Assembly: GCA_004346725.1 (NCBI GenBank)
Contig: SMDE01000004.1
Location: forward strand, 331,953 to 395,952
Direction of reading: 5' to 3'
DNA length: 64,000 nucleotides
From: Phytobacter diazotrophicus
GTDB lineage: Bacteria > Pseudomonadota > Gammaproteobacteria > Enterobacterales > Enterobacteriaceae
The first letter of the stretch is position 1; each line of letters begins with the position of its first letter. The notes below the pieces were generated by a model that ran no database searches, was not told where the DNA came from, and saw only the letters and a list, made by a program, of their open reading frames with translations. The position numbers were made by a program, and so were the translations under genes. This document shows positions 8,426 through 22,309 of this stretch, in pieces.

Positions 8426-8529
8426 TCTTTTTACAGGCTCAATGTGCGAAATAATGCAGACTGGGCCTGATCAATTTTCATACCTGGCTGCGCTACACTT
8501 GAGAGAAGAGAAAGCCACGAGGCAGAAAC

Positions 8530-9078
8530 ATGCAAGCGATAATGCAGGTTATTCAGGGGGATATCACCACCGTCAGCGTGGATGTTATCGTTAATGCGGC
8601 GAATTCATCACTGCTCGGCGGTGGTGGGGTGGATGGTGCTATTCATCGGGCGGCTGGTCCGGCATTGCTGGAGGCCTGTCGGCGCGTACGTCAGGAGCAA
8701 GGGGATTGTCCGCCTGGACATGCGGTGATCACCACCGCCGGAAAGTTACCCGCAAAAGCCGTAGTACATACTGTCGGTCCGGTATGGCATGGCGGAGATG
8801 ACCATGATGTTCACCTGTTGGAAGATGCCTATCGCAACAGCCTGATGCTGGCCGAAGCCAATAACTACGAATCCATTGCTTTCCCGGCGATCAGCACTGG
8901 CGTCTATGGTTATCCGAAAGCCGCCGCCGCAGAAATCGCCGTCAATACCGTCGAGGCATTTCTGGCTGACCATCCGCAAATACGTCGGGTGGTGTTTGTC
9001 TGCTTTGATGACGAAAACGCCAAGTTGTATCGGCGACTGCTGACACAACGTGGAACGCAGACGAATGCCGGCGGATAA
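8530..9078 (+). CDS. ymdB: O-acetyl-ADP-ribose deacetylase / RNase III inhibitor YmdB
   Basis: 182-aa single macrodomain protein. The ligand-binding motifs are visible: [25 protein letters not shown] near residues 20-45 and [12 protein letters not shown] near 119-130. E. coli YmdB hydrolyses O-acetyl-ADP-ribose, inhibits RNase III and is needed for full ClsC activity. The start at 8530 follows GAGGCAG. In K-12 the gene runs directly into clsC; here about 230 bp separate them. Confidence 0.95.
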   Translation: MQAIMQVIQGDITTVSVDVIVNAANSSLLGGGGVDGAIHRAAGPALLEACRRVRQEQGDCPPGHAVITTAGKLPAKAVVHTVGPVWHGGDDHDVHLLEDAYRNSLMLAEANNYESIAFPAISTGVYGYPKAAAAEIAVNTVEAFLADHPQIRRVVFVCFDDENAKLYRRLLTQRGTQTNAGG

Positions 9079-9308
9079 GATGCCGCAGGTTGCTAATTAT
9101 CGCCTTTACGAAAATCATTCTGGTCATGGTATGCAGCTCGGATAGCTACGCTTTATAGAAAACGGGATGGCCAGCGCATCGCTGCGATACTTTTCCTTTT
9201 ACCTGCCCATTTTCTTGTTAACGAACGCAGGCGTAGAACGCCTGCGGCGATGCGTTTCGGATTATCTACCCCACCAGACGCGGCGCGGGCAGATATACTT
9301 TGACAGCT
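9079..9308. other. Spacer between ymdB and clsC with a hairpin
   Basis: A 230-bp stretch without a supportable gene. GCAGGCG and CGCCTGC at 9227-9245 form a 7-bp hairpin with a 5-nt loop but no T-run. In E. coli K-12 ymdB and clsC abut as one operon, so this is extra sequence relative to that arrangement. I see no clear insertion-sequence ends. Confidence 0.6.
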
Positions 9309-10793
9309 ATGACAATAAAAATATTCGATGAACCTGATTTCCCCTCGCAAAAGCCTGCGACCCCGCCGCCAGATACGCGGCTGGGGCGCGCTGTCACGCC
9401 GTTGTGCGCGGCCCACCCGGGCCTGTGCGGGCTGGTGGCGCTTGATGACAGCCTGGATGCTTTTGTGGCGCGGTATCGACTGGCGGAAATGGCCCAGCGA
9501 ACCCTGGATGTGCAGTATTACATCTGGGAGGATGATATGTCCGGGCGGCTACTGTTACTTGCGCTCCTGGAGGCTGCGGATCGCGGTGTTCACGTCCGGT
9601 TGCTGCTTGATGACAACAATACGCTTGGCATGGATGATGTTTTACGCCAGCTTGACGCCCATCCGCATATTGAGGTTCGCCTGTTCAATCCCTTCTCATT
9701 TCGCACGTTACGAGCGCTGGGATATCTTACCGATTTCGCTCGCCTCAACCGTCGTATGCACAATAAAAGCTTTACTGCCGATGGTGTGGTGACGCTGGTC
9801 GGTGGCCGCAACGTCGGAGATGCCTATTTTGGCGCCGGGGAAGAGCCATTATTTACCGACCTTGATGTTATGGCGATAGGCCCGGTGGTACGTGATGTCA
9901 GCGAGGATTTTTCCCGCTACTGGCACTCTGAGTCCGTGTCGCCGCTGCATGCGGTACTGGATTTGCCACGCGAAGAGATCGCCGGGCGCATCCGTTTGCC
10001 GGAGGCCTGGTATCAGGATATCACCGCAGTGCGCTACCGGAACAAGCTGGAATCTACCCCTTTTGCCAGTCAGCTCGAGTCCGGGACACTCCCCATAGTC
10101 TGGGCGAAAACCCGGCTACTGAGCGATGACCCGCGTAAAGGGCAGGGAAAAGCACGTACGCATACCTTGTTACCGGAGCGTCTGAATAATGTGATGGGTA
10201 CGCCGCAACGGCAGGTGGATATTATCTCGGCCTATTTTGTTCCAGGACGTCGGGGGGTTGCCCAGCTTATCCGTCTGGCGCGCAAAGGTGTAAGTATCGC
10301 TATTCTTACCAATTCTCTGGCGGCGAACGACGTCTCAGTGGTTCATGCGGGCTATGCGCGCTGGCGCAAGAAGCTGCTTCGTCACGGAATAGAACTGTAT
10401 GAACTTAAGCCAACTCGTGATGAGGCACACCCGGTCCATGATCGTGGGCTGACCGGGAATTCTGGCTCCAGTTTGCATGCCAAGACATTCAGTATCGACG
10501 GTGAAAAGGTCTTTATCGGATCGTTTAATTTTGACCCGCGTTCGGCCATGCTGAACACCGAGATGGGTTTTGTGATCGACAGTGCCGATCTGGCGCAGCG
10601 GATTCACCACCGTTTTTTGCGCAGTCAGCGTGCGGCAGCCTGGCAACTACGCCTTGATCGCTGGGGACGTATTAACTGGGTGGCGTTGCAAAACGGCAAG
10701 GAGACGGTATTGAAAAAAGAACCGCAGACGCGGTTCTGGCAACGGATGCTGGTACGGCTGGCGTCACGCCTGCCGGTTGAGTGGCTGCTCTGA
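9309..10793 (+). CDS. clsC: Cardiolipin synthase C
   Basis: 494 aa phospholipase D superfamily enzyme that makes cardiolipin from phosphatidylglycerol and phosphatidylethanolamine, in E. coli with help from YmdB. Both HKD motifs are present: HNKSFTAD followed by GGRNVGD, and HAKTFSID followed by GSFNFDPRS. The ATG at 9309 lacks a good ribosome site and the first 25 residues have no counterpart that I recall in the 473-aa K-12 protein; a TTG at 9300 is the other candidate. The true start may differ. The C-terminus (LPVEWLL) matches K-12. Confidence 0.93.
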   Translation: MTIKIFDEPDFPSQKPATPPPDTRLGRAVTPLCAAHPGLCGLVALDDSLDAFVARYRLAEMAQRTLDVQYYIWEDDMSGRLLLLALLEAADRGVHVRLLLDDNNTLGMDDVLRQLDAHPHIEVRLFNPFSFRTLRALGYLTDFARLNRRMHNKSFTADGVVTLVGGRNVGDAYFGAGEEPLFTDLDVMAIGPVVRDVSEDFSRYWHSESVSPLHAVLDLPREEIAGRIRLPEAWYQDITAVRYRNKLESTPFASQLESGTLPIVWAKTRLLSDDPRKGQGKARTHTLLPERLNNVMGTPQRQVDIISAYFVPGRRGVAQLIRLARKGVSIAILTNSLAANDVSVVHAGYARWRKKLLRHGIELYELKPTRDEAHPVHDRGLTGNSGSSLHAKTFSIDGEKVFIGSFNFDPRSAMLNTEMGFVIDSADLAQRIHHRFLRSQRAAAWQLRLDRWGRINWVALQNGKETVLKKEPQTRFWQRMLVRLASRLPVEWLL

Positions 10794-10806
10794 TTAGGCA
10801 GCCACT
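10780..10806. terminator. Hairpin between convergent clsC and opgC
   Basis: AGTGGCTGC and GCAGCCACT form a 9-bp stem over a 9-nt loop that includes the clsC stop codon. There is no T-run on either side, so its terminator activity is uncertain. Confidence 0.5.
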
Positions 10807-10812
10807 CTGCGA

Positions 10813-11961
10813 TTAACGCGCTGTCGCATGTGTGTTGCTGGTTTTACCTTCCGGCTTACCCGAGAAGAGGAAACGCAGCACCGGAATACGCAGGTGCGCT
10901 TCATAGAGCAGTAGCGCAGAACCAATGACAAACACCAGGCCGGTGGTGAATCCAAGCAAGTTAGAGTGAATGTGTGGGGTTATCCACGCACCGAACAACA
11001 GCGTTAACGGATGATGTACCAGATAGATAAACAGCGATGCGTTAACGAAATAGCTCACGCGGGCAGACTGGAAATTCAGCATGCGATAACCCAGCGAAAA
11101 GACCACATTCACCATCCATAAACCCAGCAGCATGGTAATCACCGATTCGGTTTCATACATCCAGCCATCACCGCTGCCATAGTGTTGATTCAGCAGATAG
11201 GCGGCAAAGCCGATAAGCGAAGCAACAAAACAGGCAGGGGAGGGGTTAATAAAGAGCGATTTGAGGCGCGGATTAATGAAGGTCAGCGCGCCCAGCAGGA
11301 AAAAGGGAATATAAAACAGCGATTGCATGACGGCGAAATTGAACAGCGCGTCGCGCAATATATCAGGGTAAATAATGAATACGAGTCGGCGGAATGCCGC
11401 GTAAATGATGCCGAATGCCAGAAACGCCAGGGAGAGTTTGCCCAGCGTAATGTTGTCGAGCAGACGGGCCGCATTGCTTTTAATTCTGCGGAACAGCCAC
11501 ATGCTGACCGTGGTGAGAACGACCAGTACCAGCAAAAACCAGAGATGAGAAATCAATTCCCACACCAGGGTGTTAAATTTGTCGTACAGCGATAACGTAT
11601 GCCAGTCCTGCGCGCGTCCGTTGACATATTGCAACATAATAAATTGCGGAAGCGTGAGCAGTGGAATGGCGGTCAGCATCGGGATGCCAACACGCTCGAC
11701 GCGTACCGTCCACCAGCGTTGTAGCGGGTAGCGCAGATAAAGCATATAAGAGAAATAGCCGGAAATGACGAAGAACACCTGCATACGGAAGGCGTGGATC
11801 GCGTCATTGAACAAGGTCAGCCACCACGAGGGGTGTGCGCTGTTCACGTGCCACATATGACTCGAATAAATCAGCGAAATGTGAAAAGGGATCCCAAGCA
11901 ACATTAACCACGCGCGGATGGAATCAAGGAAATATTCACGTTGTGCGGGTATTCTGCTCAT
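10813..11961 (-). CDS. opgC: Glucan succinyltransferase OpgC
   Basis: 382 aa integral membrane acyltransferase-3 family protein with about ten hydrophobic segments. It adds succinyl groups to osmoregulated periplasmic glucans, making them anionic. The N-terminal [23 protein letters not shown], with its early catalytic-type His, is characteristic of the family. Transcribed away from opgGH, as in E. coli, over a 255-bp intergenic region. Confidence 0.95.
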   Translation of the reverse strand: MSRIPAQREYFLDSIRAWLMLLGIPFHISLIYSSHMWHVNSAHPSWWLTLFNDAIHAFRMQVFFVISGYFSYMLYLRYPLQRWWTVRVERVGIPMLTAIPLLTLPQFIMLQYVNGRAQDWHTLSLYDKFNTLVWELISHLWFLLVLVVLTTVSMWLFRRIKSNAARLLDNITLGKLSLAFLAFGIIYAAFRRLVFIIYPDILRDALFNFAVMQSLFYIPFFLLGALTFINPRLKSLFINPSPACFVASLIGFAAYLLNQHYGSGDGWMYETESVITMLLGLWMVNVVFSLGYRMLNFQSARVSYFVNASLFIYLVHHPLTLLFGAWITPHIHSNLLGFTTGLVFVIGSALLLYEAHLRIPVLRFLFSGKPEGKTSNTHATAR

Positions 11962-12123
11962 ATGACTCCTTTAACTCTCAGACTTTTCGTCTTATCCATA
12001 AGACAAATAATGATTACATTCCTAATCAACCCTACACTATGACCGATAGACTGTCTCCAGGATAAGTACGCAAAACGATAAAGGGTTAGTTTCATTTGCT
12101 TATTCACTGAGCCAGCGCGCTGA

Positions 12124-16291
<4,168 letters not shown>

Positions 16292-16307
16292 GCCGACATT
16301 AAGGAAA

Positions 16308-16337
16308 ATACCGGCCCCAGGGCCGGTATTTTTTTAC
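16308..16337 (+). terminator. opgGH terminator
   Basis: ATACCGGCCC and GGGCCGGTAT form a 10-bp stem followed by an eight-T run. Confidence 0.92.
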
Positions 16338-16361
16338 GTAAATAAGTATGTGAGGTAGTCA

Positions 16362-16589
16362 GTGAGAATAGTCATTGTGGCGCTTATGGCATGTCTGCTG
16401 AGCGGATGTGGTAGCATCATCAGCCGGACGATCCCAGGCCAGGGGCATGGCAATCAGTACTACCCTGGTGTCAAATGGGATGTCCGCGACTCCGCATGGC
16501 GCTATGTCACCGTACTCGATCTGCCATTCTCGCTGGTGTTCGATACGCTCTTACTGCCCATTGACGCACATCATGGCCCATACGAATAA
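16362..16589 (+). CDS. yceK: DUF1375 lipoprotein YceK
   Basis: 75 aa with a GTG start preceded by TGAGGTAG. Lipobox LLSGC, lipid-bearing Cys at residue 16. The body (SIISRTIPGQGHGNQYYPG, then DLPFSLVFDTLLLPID) is nearly identical to K-12 YceK. Function unknown. Its stop codon directly abuts that of the convergent msyB, with no intergenic base. Confidence 0.92.
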   Translation: MRIVIVALMACLLSGCGSIISRTIPGQGHGNQYYPGVKWDVRDSAWRYVTVLDLPFSLVFDTLLLPIDAHHGPYE

Positions 16590-16964
16590 TTAACGCTCGT
16601 CCCACTCATCCGCAGCAGCCTGGCCTTCTTCGGTATCAAGTGGAGGCTCAAGCTGGAATTCCCCTTCATCCCATTCGTGCAGCGTGTTCTCTTCCAGCCA
16701 CTCCTGACGTAGCTCTATCTCATCAAAATCACCGTCAAACACACTCTGTGCGGCTTCGCCCGATAACATTGGCAGACACTCGCCTTCCTCTTCGTCTGTG
16801 GCGAAGAATTCTGCCTGCCACATAATGTCTCCATCCTGGAGAACGTATTTCTGGACGTTGAATTGCTGCACATTCGCATCTTCTTCCTCAACGCCTGGAT
16901 TATTGGCGAGGAACTCTTCGCGAGCAGCGTCAATTGCTTCTTCGAGCGTAGCGTACATAGTCAT
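16590..16964 (-). CDS. msyB: Acidic protein MsyB
   Basis: 124 aa, very rich in Glu and Asp throughout (for example ATDEEEGE and DFDEIELRQEWLEENT). Same length as K-12 MsyB, which suppresses secA and secY temperature-sensitive mutations when overproduced and is an RpoS-regulated stationary-phase protein. No catalytic motif. Convergent and abutting with yceK. Confidence 0.95.
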   Translation of the reverse strand: MTMYATLEEAIDAAREEFLANNPGVEEEDANVQQFNVQKYVLQDGDIMWQAEFFATDEEEGECLPMLSGEAAQSVFDGDFDEIELRQEWLEENTLHEWDEGEFQLEPPLDTEEGQAAADEWDER

Positions 16965-17058
16965 AAGTTTCTCCCTGTGGTTTGACGAGGTATTCAGGGA
17001 AAGAATAGTTGAATATGAGGTTTTGCAAGTACCCGAACAAAAAAATCAGTCATCGGTG

Positions 17059-18291
17059 TTAATCATCAGTGACCCGGTCAGCGACCCTCTGGCGCGCAGG
17101 GCGTTGTAAACTGACCCAGGAGTAAAAGGCGTTAAACAGGACAATGCCCGCCGTGACGCAGAATACCGCACGAAAACTGTAGTTTGCCGAGACCGCCGCG
17201 CCGAGCAACGGGCCGGTTACGTTGCCGATATCGCGGAATGACTGGTTGTAGCTGAATACGCGGCCTGCAATTTGTTGGGTTGTGTTATAGACCAGCAGCG
17301 TTTGTACCGCAGGCAGTAGCGCGCCATCGGCAGCACCGAGTAAAAAACGCAGTAGCCCAAGCTGCCACGGCGTTTGTACGAAGGCCATCGGTACCAGCAG
17401 TAAGACGGAAATCAGCAGTGCGGCAACCAAAATCTTTTCCGGACCGATACGATCGCCCAGGCGGCCAAGTCGCGGTGCACTCATCAGCGCCGCCACGCCG
17501 GGAACCGACGCTATCATGCCGCTGATAAACGCGATATTACCGACATTACCCGCCAGTTCACGGACATAGAGTGTCAGAATAGGCGCGATAGACCCGGTTG
17601 CGACCTGGATTATCATCGTTGTGACAAACAGGCTCAGCACCAGGCGCGGACTTTTCAGTGAAGCTAAAACCTCTTTGGCGTGAAGCATCTCTTTTTTCGC
17701 CACCGGAGTGAAATTTTCCCGAATGCAAAAGAGCGTCAACAAGAAGCAGATAAACAGAACCGAGGCGGTGATAAAAAAGACCATCCGCAGCCCATATACA
17801 TCGGCCAGCAGACCGCCTGCCAGCGGTCCAAGCAGTGCTCCGGCTACACCGCCCGTCGATAGTGTTCCCATCGCCCAACCACTGCGGTTTCGTGGCATCT
17901 GTGTCGCGATCAGCGCGTTGGCATTAGGTATAAAGCCGCCGAGTAAGCCGAGCAGCGCACGCAACACAAGGAATTGCCAGATATTTTGCGCAAAGCCCAT
18001 CAGGGCCATGACAATCGCCATCCCGAGTGCAGAACGCAGGAGCATAATTTTACGCCCTTTACGGTCAGCGAGGCCGCCCCAGAAGGGGGAAGCCATGGCG
18101 GAAAAAAGAAAGGTAATACTAAAGACCAGACCGGACCACATGTTGAGCGCGCTATGCCCGGTAACGCCAAGTAGCTCAACGTAGAGAGGCAAAAAAGGCA
18201 TGACCAGACTAAATGCCGCGCCAGTTAAAAAACAGCCGACCCAGGCCACGGTCAGATTACGTTTCCAGTTTATGGGAGCAGGAGATGACAT
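17059..18291 (-). CDS. mdtG: MFS multidrug efflux transporter MdtG
   Basis: 410 aa with 12 predicted membrane segments. The major facilitator motif A appears as [10 protein letters not shown] in the first cytoplasmic loop and [10 protein letters not shown] in the middle loop. Matches E. coli MdtG (YceE), linked to fosfomycin and deoxycholate resistance and controlled there by MarA/SoxS/Rob. I did not find a convincing marbox upstream here. Confidence 0.94.
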   Translation of the reverse strand: MSSPAPINWKRNLTVAWVGCFLTGAAFSLVMPFLPLYVELLGVTGHSALNMWSGLVFSITFLFSAMASPFWGGLADRKGRKIMLLRSALGMAIVMALMGFAQNIWQFLVLRALLGLLGGFIPNANALIATQMPRNRSGWAMGTLSTGGVAGALLGPLAGGLLADVYGLRMVFFITASVLFICFLLTLFCIRENFTPVAKKEMLHAKEVLASLKSPRLVLSLFVTTMIIQVATGSIAPILTLYVRELAGNVGNIAFISGMIASVPGVAALMSAPRLGRLGDRIGPEKILVAALLISVLLLVPMAFVQTPWQLGLLRFLLGAADGALLPAVQTLLVYNTTQQIAGRVFSYNQSFRDIGNVTGPLLGAAVSANYSFRAVFCVTAGIVLFNAFYSWVSLQRPARQRVADRVTDD

Positions 18292-18411
18292 TACCGTTCA
18301 CGTTACGCGTTTCACACGCGGAGAATTAGCGATTGAAAATAATAAGCCTGCTAATTATGCGCCTGGGTGATGACACCTGCAACGGAAAGCATGTGTAGAA
18401 ATGCAACAAAC

Positions 18412-18433
18412 GTAGCCCGGCGTACCGGGCTAC
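18412..18433. terminator. Hairpin downstream of lpxL
   Basis: GTAGCCCGG and CCGGGCTAC pair perfectly over a 4-nt loop just after the lpxL stop. On the minus strand a short T-rich stretch (GTTTGTTG) follows, so a weak terminator is plausible. The sequence also resembles the stem of enterobacterial REP units. Confidence 0.6.
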
Positions 18434-18438
18434 GGGGA

Positions 18439-19359
18439 TTAATAGCGCGAAGGGACACCGTCCGGGCGGGTTTTGAAGCGACGGTGCAGCCACATATATT
18501 GCTCCGGGGCCATCAGAATACAGCGCTCAACAACCTTATTCATCCAGGCGGCGGTCTCTTCTGCGGTCTCCAGCGGCGGGGTGGTTTCACCTTCCAGCAT
18601 GATCAACTCATAACCTTTACCGTCCGGTTTACGACGTGGTACGAAAGGTACCAGGCAAGCTTTAGACATTTTCGCCAGCATCCAGGTACCGGTCGTAGTC
18701 GCGGTCTGCTCGACCGCGAAGAAGGGCACAAAGACGCTGGAACGCGGGCCGTAGTCGTGGTCTGGCGCGTACCAGACGACATCGCCGCTTTTTAGCGCAC
18801 GTACCATTCCTTTCAGGTCTTTTCGATCTATCATCGTCTTGTTTGAGCGTAACCGTCCCCACGTTTGCAGCCAGTCCAGCAGCGGGTTGTCATTAGGACG
18901 GTACACGCCAATGCCCGGAATATGCATGCCAAAGACGCGAGCACCCAGTTCGAGCGTTAAAAAATGTACGCCAATCAGCAAAATCCCCTTACCTTCGGCG
19001 AAGTGCATTTTGGTATTGTCCATGCCCGTAACATCAACCCAGCGATTGATCCGGCTGTCCGGCCAGAACCACGCCATCCCGGTTTCCATCAACCCCATCC
19101 CAACCGACTCAAAGTTCTTTTTGACCATTTCCTGACGCTCTTGCTCAGGCATCTGCGGGAAACAAAGCTCAAGGTTGCGATGTGCGATACGGACGCGGCG
19201 TTTCATCAGGCACATTGCCAGTCGCCCCATACCGCAACCCAGGCGATAGAGGACCGGATAAGGCAGTTGTACCACCAGCCACAACAGCCCAATTCCGCAC
19301 CAGGTTAGCCAGTAACGCGGATGGAGCAGTGACGGGGAAAATTTTGGTAAATGCGTCAT
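18439..19359 (-). CDS. lpxL: Lauroyl-ACP Kdo2-lipid IV(A) acyltransferase
   Basis: 306 aa inner membrane enzyme adding the secondary laurate to lipid A. One N-terminal membrane anchor (about 18-35), then the acyltransferase core with the catalytic HX4E motif His132-Glu137 (HFLTLE) and the downstream APDHDYG and [16 protein letters not shown] substrate-pocket motifs. Divergent from trhO across 217 bp. Length and sequence fit LpxL and not the cold-induced LpxP or MsbB/LpxM. Confidence 0.96.
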   Translation of the reverse strand: MTHLPKFSPSLLHPRYWLTWCGIGLLWLVVQLPYPVLYRLGCGMGRLAMCLMKRRVRIAHRNLELCFPQMPEQERQEMVKKNFESVGMGLMETGMAWFWPDSRINRWVDVTGMDNTKMHFAEGKGILLIGVHFLTLELGARVFGMHIPGIGVYRPNDNPLLDWLQTWGRLRSNKTMIDRKDLKGMVRALKSGDVVWYAPDHDYGPRSSVFVPFFAVEQTATTTGTWMLAKMSKACLVPFVPRRKPDGKGYELIMLEGETTPPLETAEETAAWMNKVVERCILMAPEQYMWLHRRFKTRPDGVPSRY

Positions 19360-19576
19360 ATCGTTCCTTACTCAGCAAAAATCTCCTGCATTGTCGCATT
19401 TTTATCGAATCAACCAAAACCTCTACCAGTTGAATGCGTAATTGCCAGGCTATTGTTATTGAAAGATGATTTTAATGAGGGAAATGTAGCGCAAATTGTG
19501 TGGATGTAAATTGCCACTAATTGCTTTATGATGCCGCCCGATTTTATTGACTACCGCATTGCAGGATACGTACACC

Positions 19577-20626
19577 ATGCCAGTGTTACACAACCGCATC
19601 TCGAATGATGAACTGAAAGCGCGCATGCTCGCCGAAACCGAGCCGCGCAAGACCGTCTCATTCTATAAATATTTCTCCATCGTCAACCCGCAGGCCACTC
19701 GCGACGCACTCTATACCGCCTTAACAAAGCTGAATGTGTTCGGTCGCGTATATTTAGCTCATGAAGGGATCAACGCGCAAATCAGCGTGCCGGAAAGCCA
19801 GTTCGAAGCGCTGAAAGCCTATCTGTACAGTTTCGATCCTGCTCTGAATGGCCTGCGTATGAATATCGCCATTGACGATGATGGTAAATCATTCTGGGTA
19901 CTGCGCATGAAAGTGCGCGATCGCATTGTCGCTGACGGGATTGAGGATGCCTCGTTTAATGCCAGTGACGTCGGTGAATACCTGAAAGCCGCCGAAGTGA
20001 ACGCGATGCTGGACGATCCGGAAGCGGTCTTTATCGACATGCGCAACCACTATGAATACGAAGTGGGCCATTTTGATGGTGCGCTGGAAATTCCTGCCGA
20101 TACCTTCCGCGAGCAGTTGCCAAAAGCGGTTGAAATGATGCAGGAACATAAAGACAAAAAGATTGTCATGTACTGCACCGGCGGGATCCGCTGCGAAAAA
20201 GCCAGCGCCTGGATGAAGCACAACGGTTTTAGCAAGGTCTGGCACATCGAAGGCGGGATCATTGAATATGCCCGTCGCGCCCGTGAGCAGGGGCTGCCGG
20301 TACGCTTTATCGGTAAGAACTTTGTGTTCGATGAGCGTATGGGGGAGCGTATCTCTGACGATGTGATTGCCCATTGCCATCAGTGCGGTGTGCCTTGTGA
20401 CAGCCATACTAACTGTGTGAATGACGGCTGCCATTTGTTGTTTATTCAGTGCCCGTCGTGCGCTGAAAAGTTCAAAGGATGCTGTAGCGAAGCCTGCCTT
20501 GAAGAGAGCCAGTTGCCGGAAGAGGAACAGCGTAAGCGGCGAGCCGGGCGGGAAAACGGCAACAAGATTTTCAACAAATCACGCGGACGTCTGAATACAA
20601 AGCTCGGTATCCCGGACCCTGAGTAA
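19577..20626 (+). CDS. trhO: tRNA uridine(34) hydroxylase TrhO
   Basis: 349 aa. Makes 5-hydroxyuridine at the wobble position using molecular oxygen, feeding cmo5U/mcmo5U synthesis. N-terminal domain of about 120 residues, then a rhodanese domain with the active Cys200 in MYCTGGIRC, then a Cys-rich tail ([34 protein letters not shown]) likely binding metal. The start at 19577 matches the K-12 N-terminus [10 protein letters not shown]; formerly yceA. Confidence 0.95.
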   Translation: MPVLHNRISNDELKARMLAETEPRKTVSFYKYFSIVNPQATRDALYTALTKLNVFGRVYLAHEGINAQISVPESQFEALKAYLYSFDPALNGLRMNIAIDDDGKSFWVLRMKVRDRIVADGIEDASFNASDVGEYLKAAEVNAMLDDPEAVFIDMRNHYEYEVGHFDGALEIPADTFREQLPKAVEMMQEHKDKKIVMYCTGGIRCEKASAWMKHNGFSKVWHIEGGIIEYARRAREQGLPVRFIGKNFVFDERMGERISDDVIAHCHQCGVPCDSHTNCVNDGCHLLFIQCPSCAEKFKGCCSEACLEESQLPEEEQRKRRAGRENGNKIFNKSRGRLNTKLGIPDPE

Positions 20627-20669
20627 AAGATTTTCGCCTGCGTAAGCAACAGGCTCGCAGGCGAATCAG

Positions 20670-20704
20670 CAGGAGCGGATAATCATGAATGATCCGCCCC
20701 TGCT
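20670..20704. terminator. Hairpin between convergent trhO and yceI
   Basis: GCAGGAGCGGAT and ATCCGCCCCTGC form a 12-bp stem with one mismatch. A second inverted repeat, TTCGCCTGCG and CGCAGGCGAA at 20633-20665, lies just upstream. Neither has a strong T-run; together they probably separate the two convergent transcripts. Confidence 0.55.
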
Positions 20705-20716
20705 GCGTGCGTGGTT

Positions 20717-21292
20717 TTACTTCTGCTGTACGCCTTCCACCGAGATGATCAAATCGACTTCCTGCGATGCAGGACCAAGGTCGGTAGTGATATTAAAGTC
20801 TTTAAGTTTAATTTTCCCTTCTGCTTCAAAACCGGCGCGTTTGCCACCCCACGGATCATCACCCTTGCCCATCAGTTTGGCTTCCAGTTTCACGGGTTTG
20901 GTTACGCCGTTTAAGGTCAGATTGCCGGTGATATCCAGCTCATCACCATCTTTTTTTACCTCAGTAGAGGTGAAGGTTGCCTGCGGGTGTTTCGTCACAT
21001 TAAGGAATTCGCCACTGCGAAGGTGTTTGTCGCGTTCCGCATGGTTGGTATCGACACTGTTGGTATTGATGGTGACGTTGACTTTATCGGCGGCAGGATT
21101 TGCCTCATCAAAAGTAAAAGAGCCGTCAAAATCTTTAAATGTGCCGTACAACCAGCTGTAACCGAGGTGCTGGATGCGGAAATTGATGAAGGCGTGTTGG
21201 CCTTCTTTGTCGATTTTATATTCCGCTGCCATCGCGGAACCCGCAGAGAACAGTAACGAAGCGAGGGTGAAACCCAGCAGGCTTTTCTTCAT
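20717..21292 (-). CDS. yceI: YceI-family periplasmic lipid-binding protein
   Basis: 191 aa. Signal peptide ends at SAMA before [13 protein letters not shown]. The mature part is a single YceI lipocalin-like beta barrel, a family that binds isoprenoid-type ligands such as polyprenyl chains. In E. coli it is induced by high pH and osmotic stress. It starts 1 bp after the yceJ stop, so the two form an operon. The ligand in this organism is unknown. Confidence 0.94.
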   Translation of the reverse strand: MKKSLLGFTLASLLFSAGSAMAAEYKIDKEGQHAFINFRIQHLGYSWLYGTFKDFDGSFTFDEANPAADKVNVTINTNSVDTNHAERDKHLRSGEFLNVTKHPQATFTSTEVKKDGDELDITGNLTLNGVTKPVKLEAKLMGKGDDPWGGKRAGFEAEGKIKLKDFNITTDLGPASQEVDLIISVEGVQQK

Positions 21293-21293
21293 A

Positions 21294-21860
21294 TCATACT
21301 CCAGAGTCAGATGACGATTTACCCAGCATGCGCTTTAGGGTGTCGTCTTTATCGATGAAATGGTGTTTAAAGGCGGCAAGGCCGTGTAAGACCGATAGGA
21401 TAACGACCGTCCATGCCAGCCACAGGTGAATATCTCCGGCCAGGTCTGCCTGCGAGCCCGCATCAGCAAAGGTGGCAGGCACCTCAAACAGGCCAAAAAC
21501 GCTGATGGGCTTGCCATCAGCCGTGGAGATGAGGTAACCGCTGAACAGGATGCCGAACAGCAGCAAATAAAGGGCGATATGTGCAACAACCGCGCTGACG
21601 CGGGTCAGTCGCGAGTAGCTTGCGAGTGGCGCGGGCGGTGGAGAGAGGCGACGCCAGATAAGGCGAACCACCAGGACCAGCATCAGGACAATGCCAATGC
21701 TTTTATGCAATTCGGGCGCCTGGTGGTACCAGCCATCATAGTAGCTAAGCGTGACCATCCATAAACCCAGTGCAAACATGCCATAGACTGTAATTGCGAC
21801 CAGCCAGTGCAGGGCAACAGAAATTGCGCCATAGCGAAATGGAGAATTACGGAGTTGCAT
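21294..21860 (-). CDS. yceJ: Cytochrome b561 family protein YceJ
   Basis: 188 aa with four hydrophobic helices. Family heme-ligand His residues are in place: ALHWLVA near 16, ELHKSIG near 52, and the C-terminal IHLWLAW and [12 protein letters not shown] di-heme membrane electron carrier, probably serving quinone and a periplasmic partner. Operon with yceI immediately downstream. Confidence 0.93.
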   Translation of the reverse strand: MQLRNSPFRYGAISVALHWLVAITVYGMFALGLWMVTLSYYDGWYHQAPELHKSIGIVLMLVLVVRLIWRRLSPPPAPLASYSRLTRVSAVVAHIALYLLLFGILFSGYLISTADGKPISVFGLFEVPATFADAGSQADLAGDIHLWLAWTVVILSVLHGLAAFKHHFIDKDDTLKRMLGKSSSDSGV

Positions 21861-22128
21861 AATGTGAACCGCAAGAGTGTAAAAGTTAATTTAAAATGGC
21901 GTCAGAAAAATAATATTGCAACTTAAAAATAACAATTAATAATCTTATTTTTTGTATATCAAAAATTTTGAATTAATTTTCAAAAATATGTTCAGTTCAT
22001 TAGAGGGTATGGAAGTGATAGAAGCTTTGCAGGGCTAAGGGCAGAGGCGGTAAGGAGATTTTTTATTTCAAAAAATCTGTCGTAATTTTAAGTTTTTTTA
22101 AATAAATGTCAGTAAATGTCAATGTTCG

Positions 22129-22245
22129 TCATTCAGCCCAGACAACATAAATTAAGTCCACAAGAGCGATGAGTGACCATAAAGCGATATATACCATTAA
22201 ATGCTCGCGGACGTTATTAACAAGAAAGAAGAACAAGCGGCGCAT
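22129..22245 (-). CDS. yceO: Small inner membrane protein YceO
   Basis: 38 aa: a basic N-terminus ([17 protein letters not shown]) and one hydrophobic segment ending DLIYVVWAE. Its core matches my memory of E. coli YceO (RRLLHYLINNIREHLML, then LWGLLAIMDLIYV), at the same place between yceJ and solA. The start is chosen because TCTGGAGAG precedes it; a longer in-frame reading begins inside the solA terminator at 22320. E. coli YceO has been linked to acid and biofilm phenotypes; function unclear. Confidence 0.75.
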   Translation of the reverse strand: MRRLFFFLVNNVREHLMVYIALWSLIALVDLIYVVWAE

Positions 22246-22268
22246 AATCTCTCCAGATATTCGGCCAA

Positions 22269-22300
22269 AAGAAAAGGCGACCCAAAAGGAAAAGGGTCGC
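22269..22300 (-). terminator. solA terminator
   Basis: On the minus strand GCGACCC and GGGTCGC pair around a 10-nt loop and are followed by CTTTTCTTTT. It lies directly upstream of yceO. Confidence 0.85.
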
Positions 22301-22309
22301 GGGTAGGAA

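Noticed and set aside
9079-9299. Insertion-sequence remnant between ymdB and clsC
   Set aside because: No terminal inverted repeats, target duplication or transposase fragment can be seen; left as an unexplained spacer.
18292-18365. MarA/SoxS/Rob binding site upstream of mdtG
   Set aside because: ATTAGCAGGCTTATTA resembles a marbox loosely but fails at key positions, so it was not listed.
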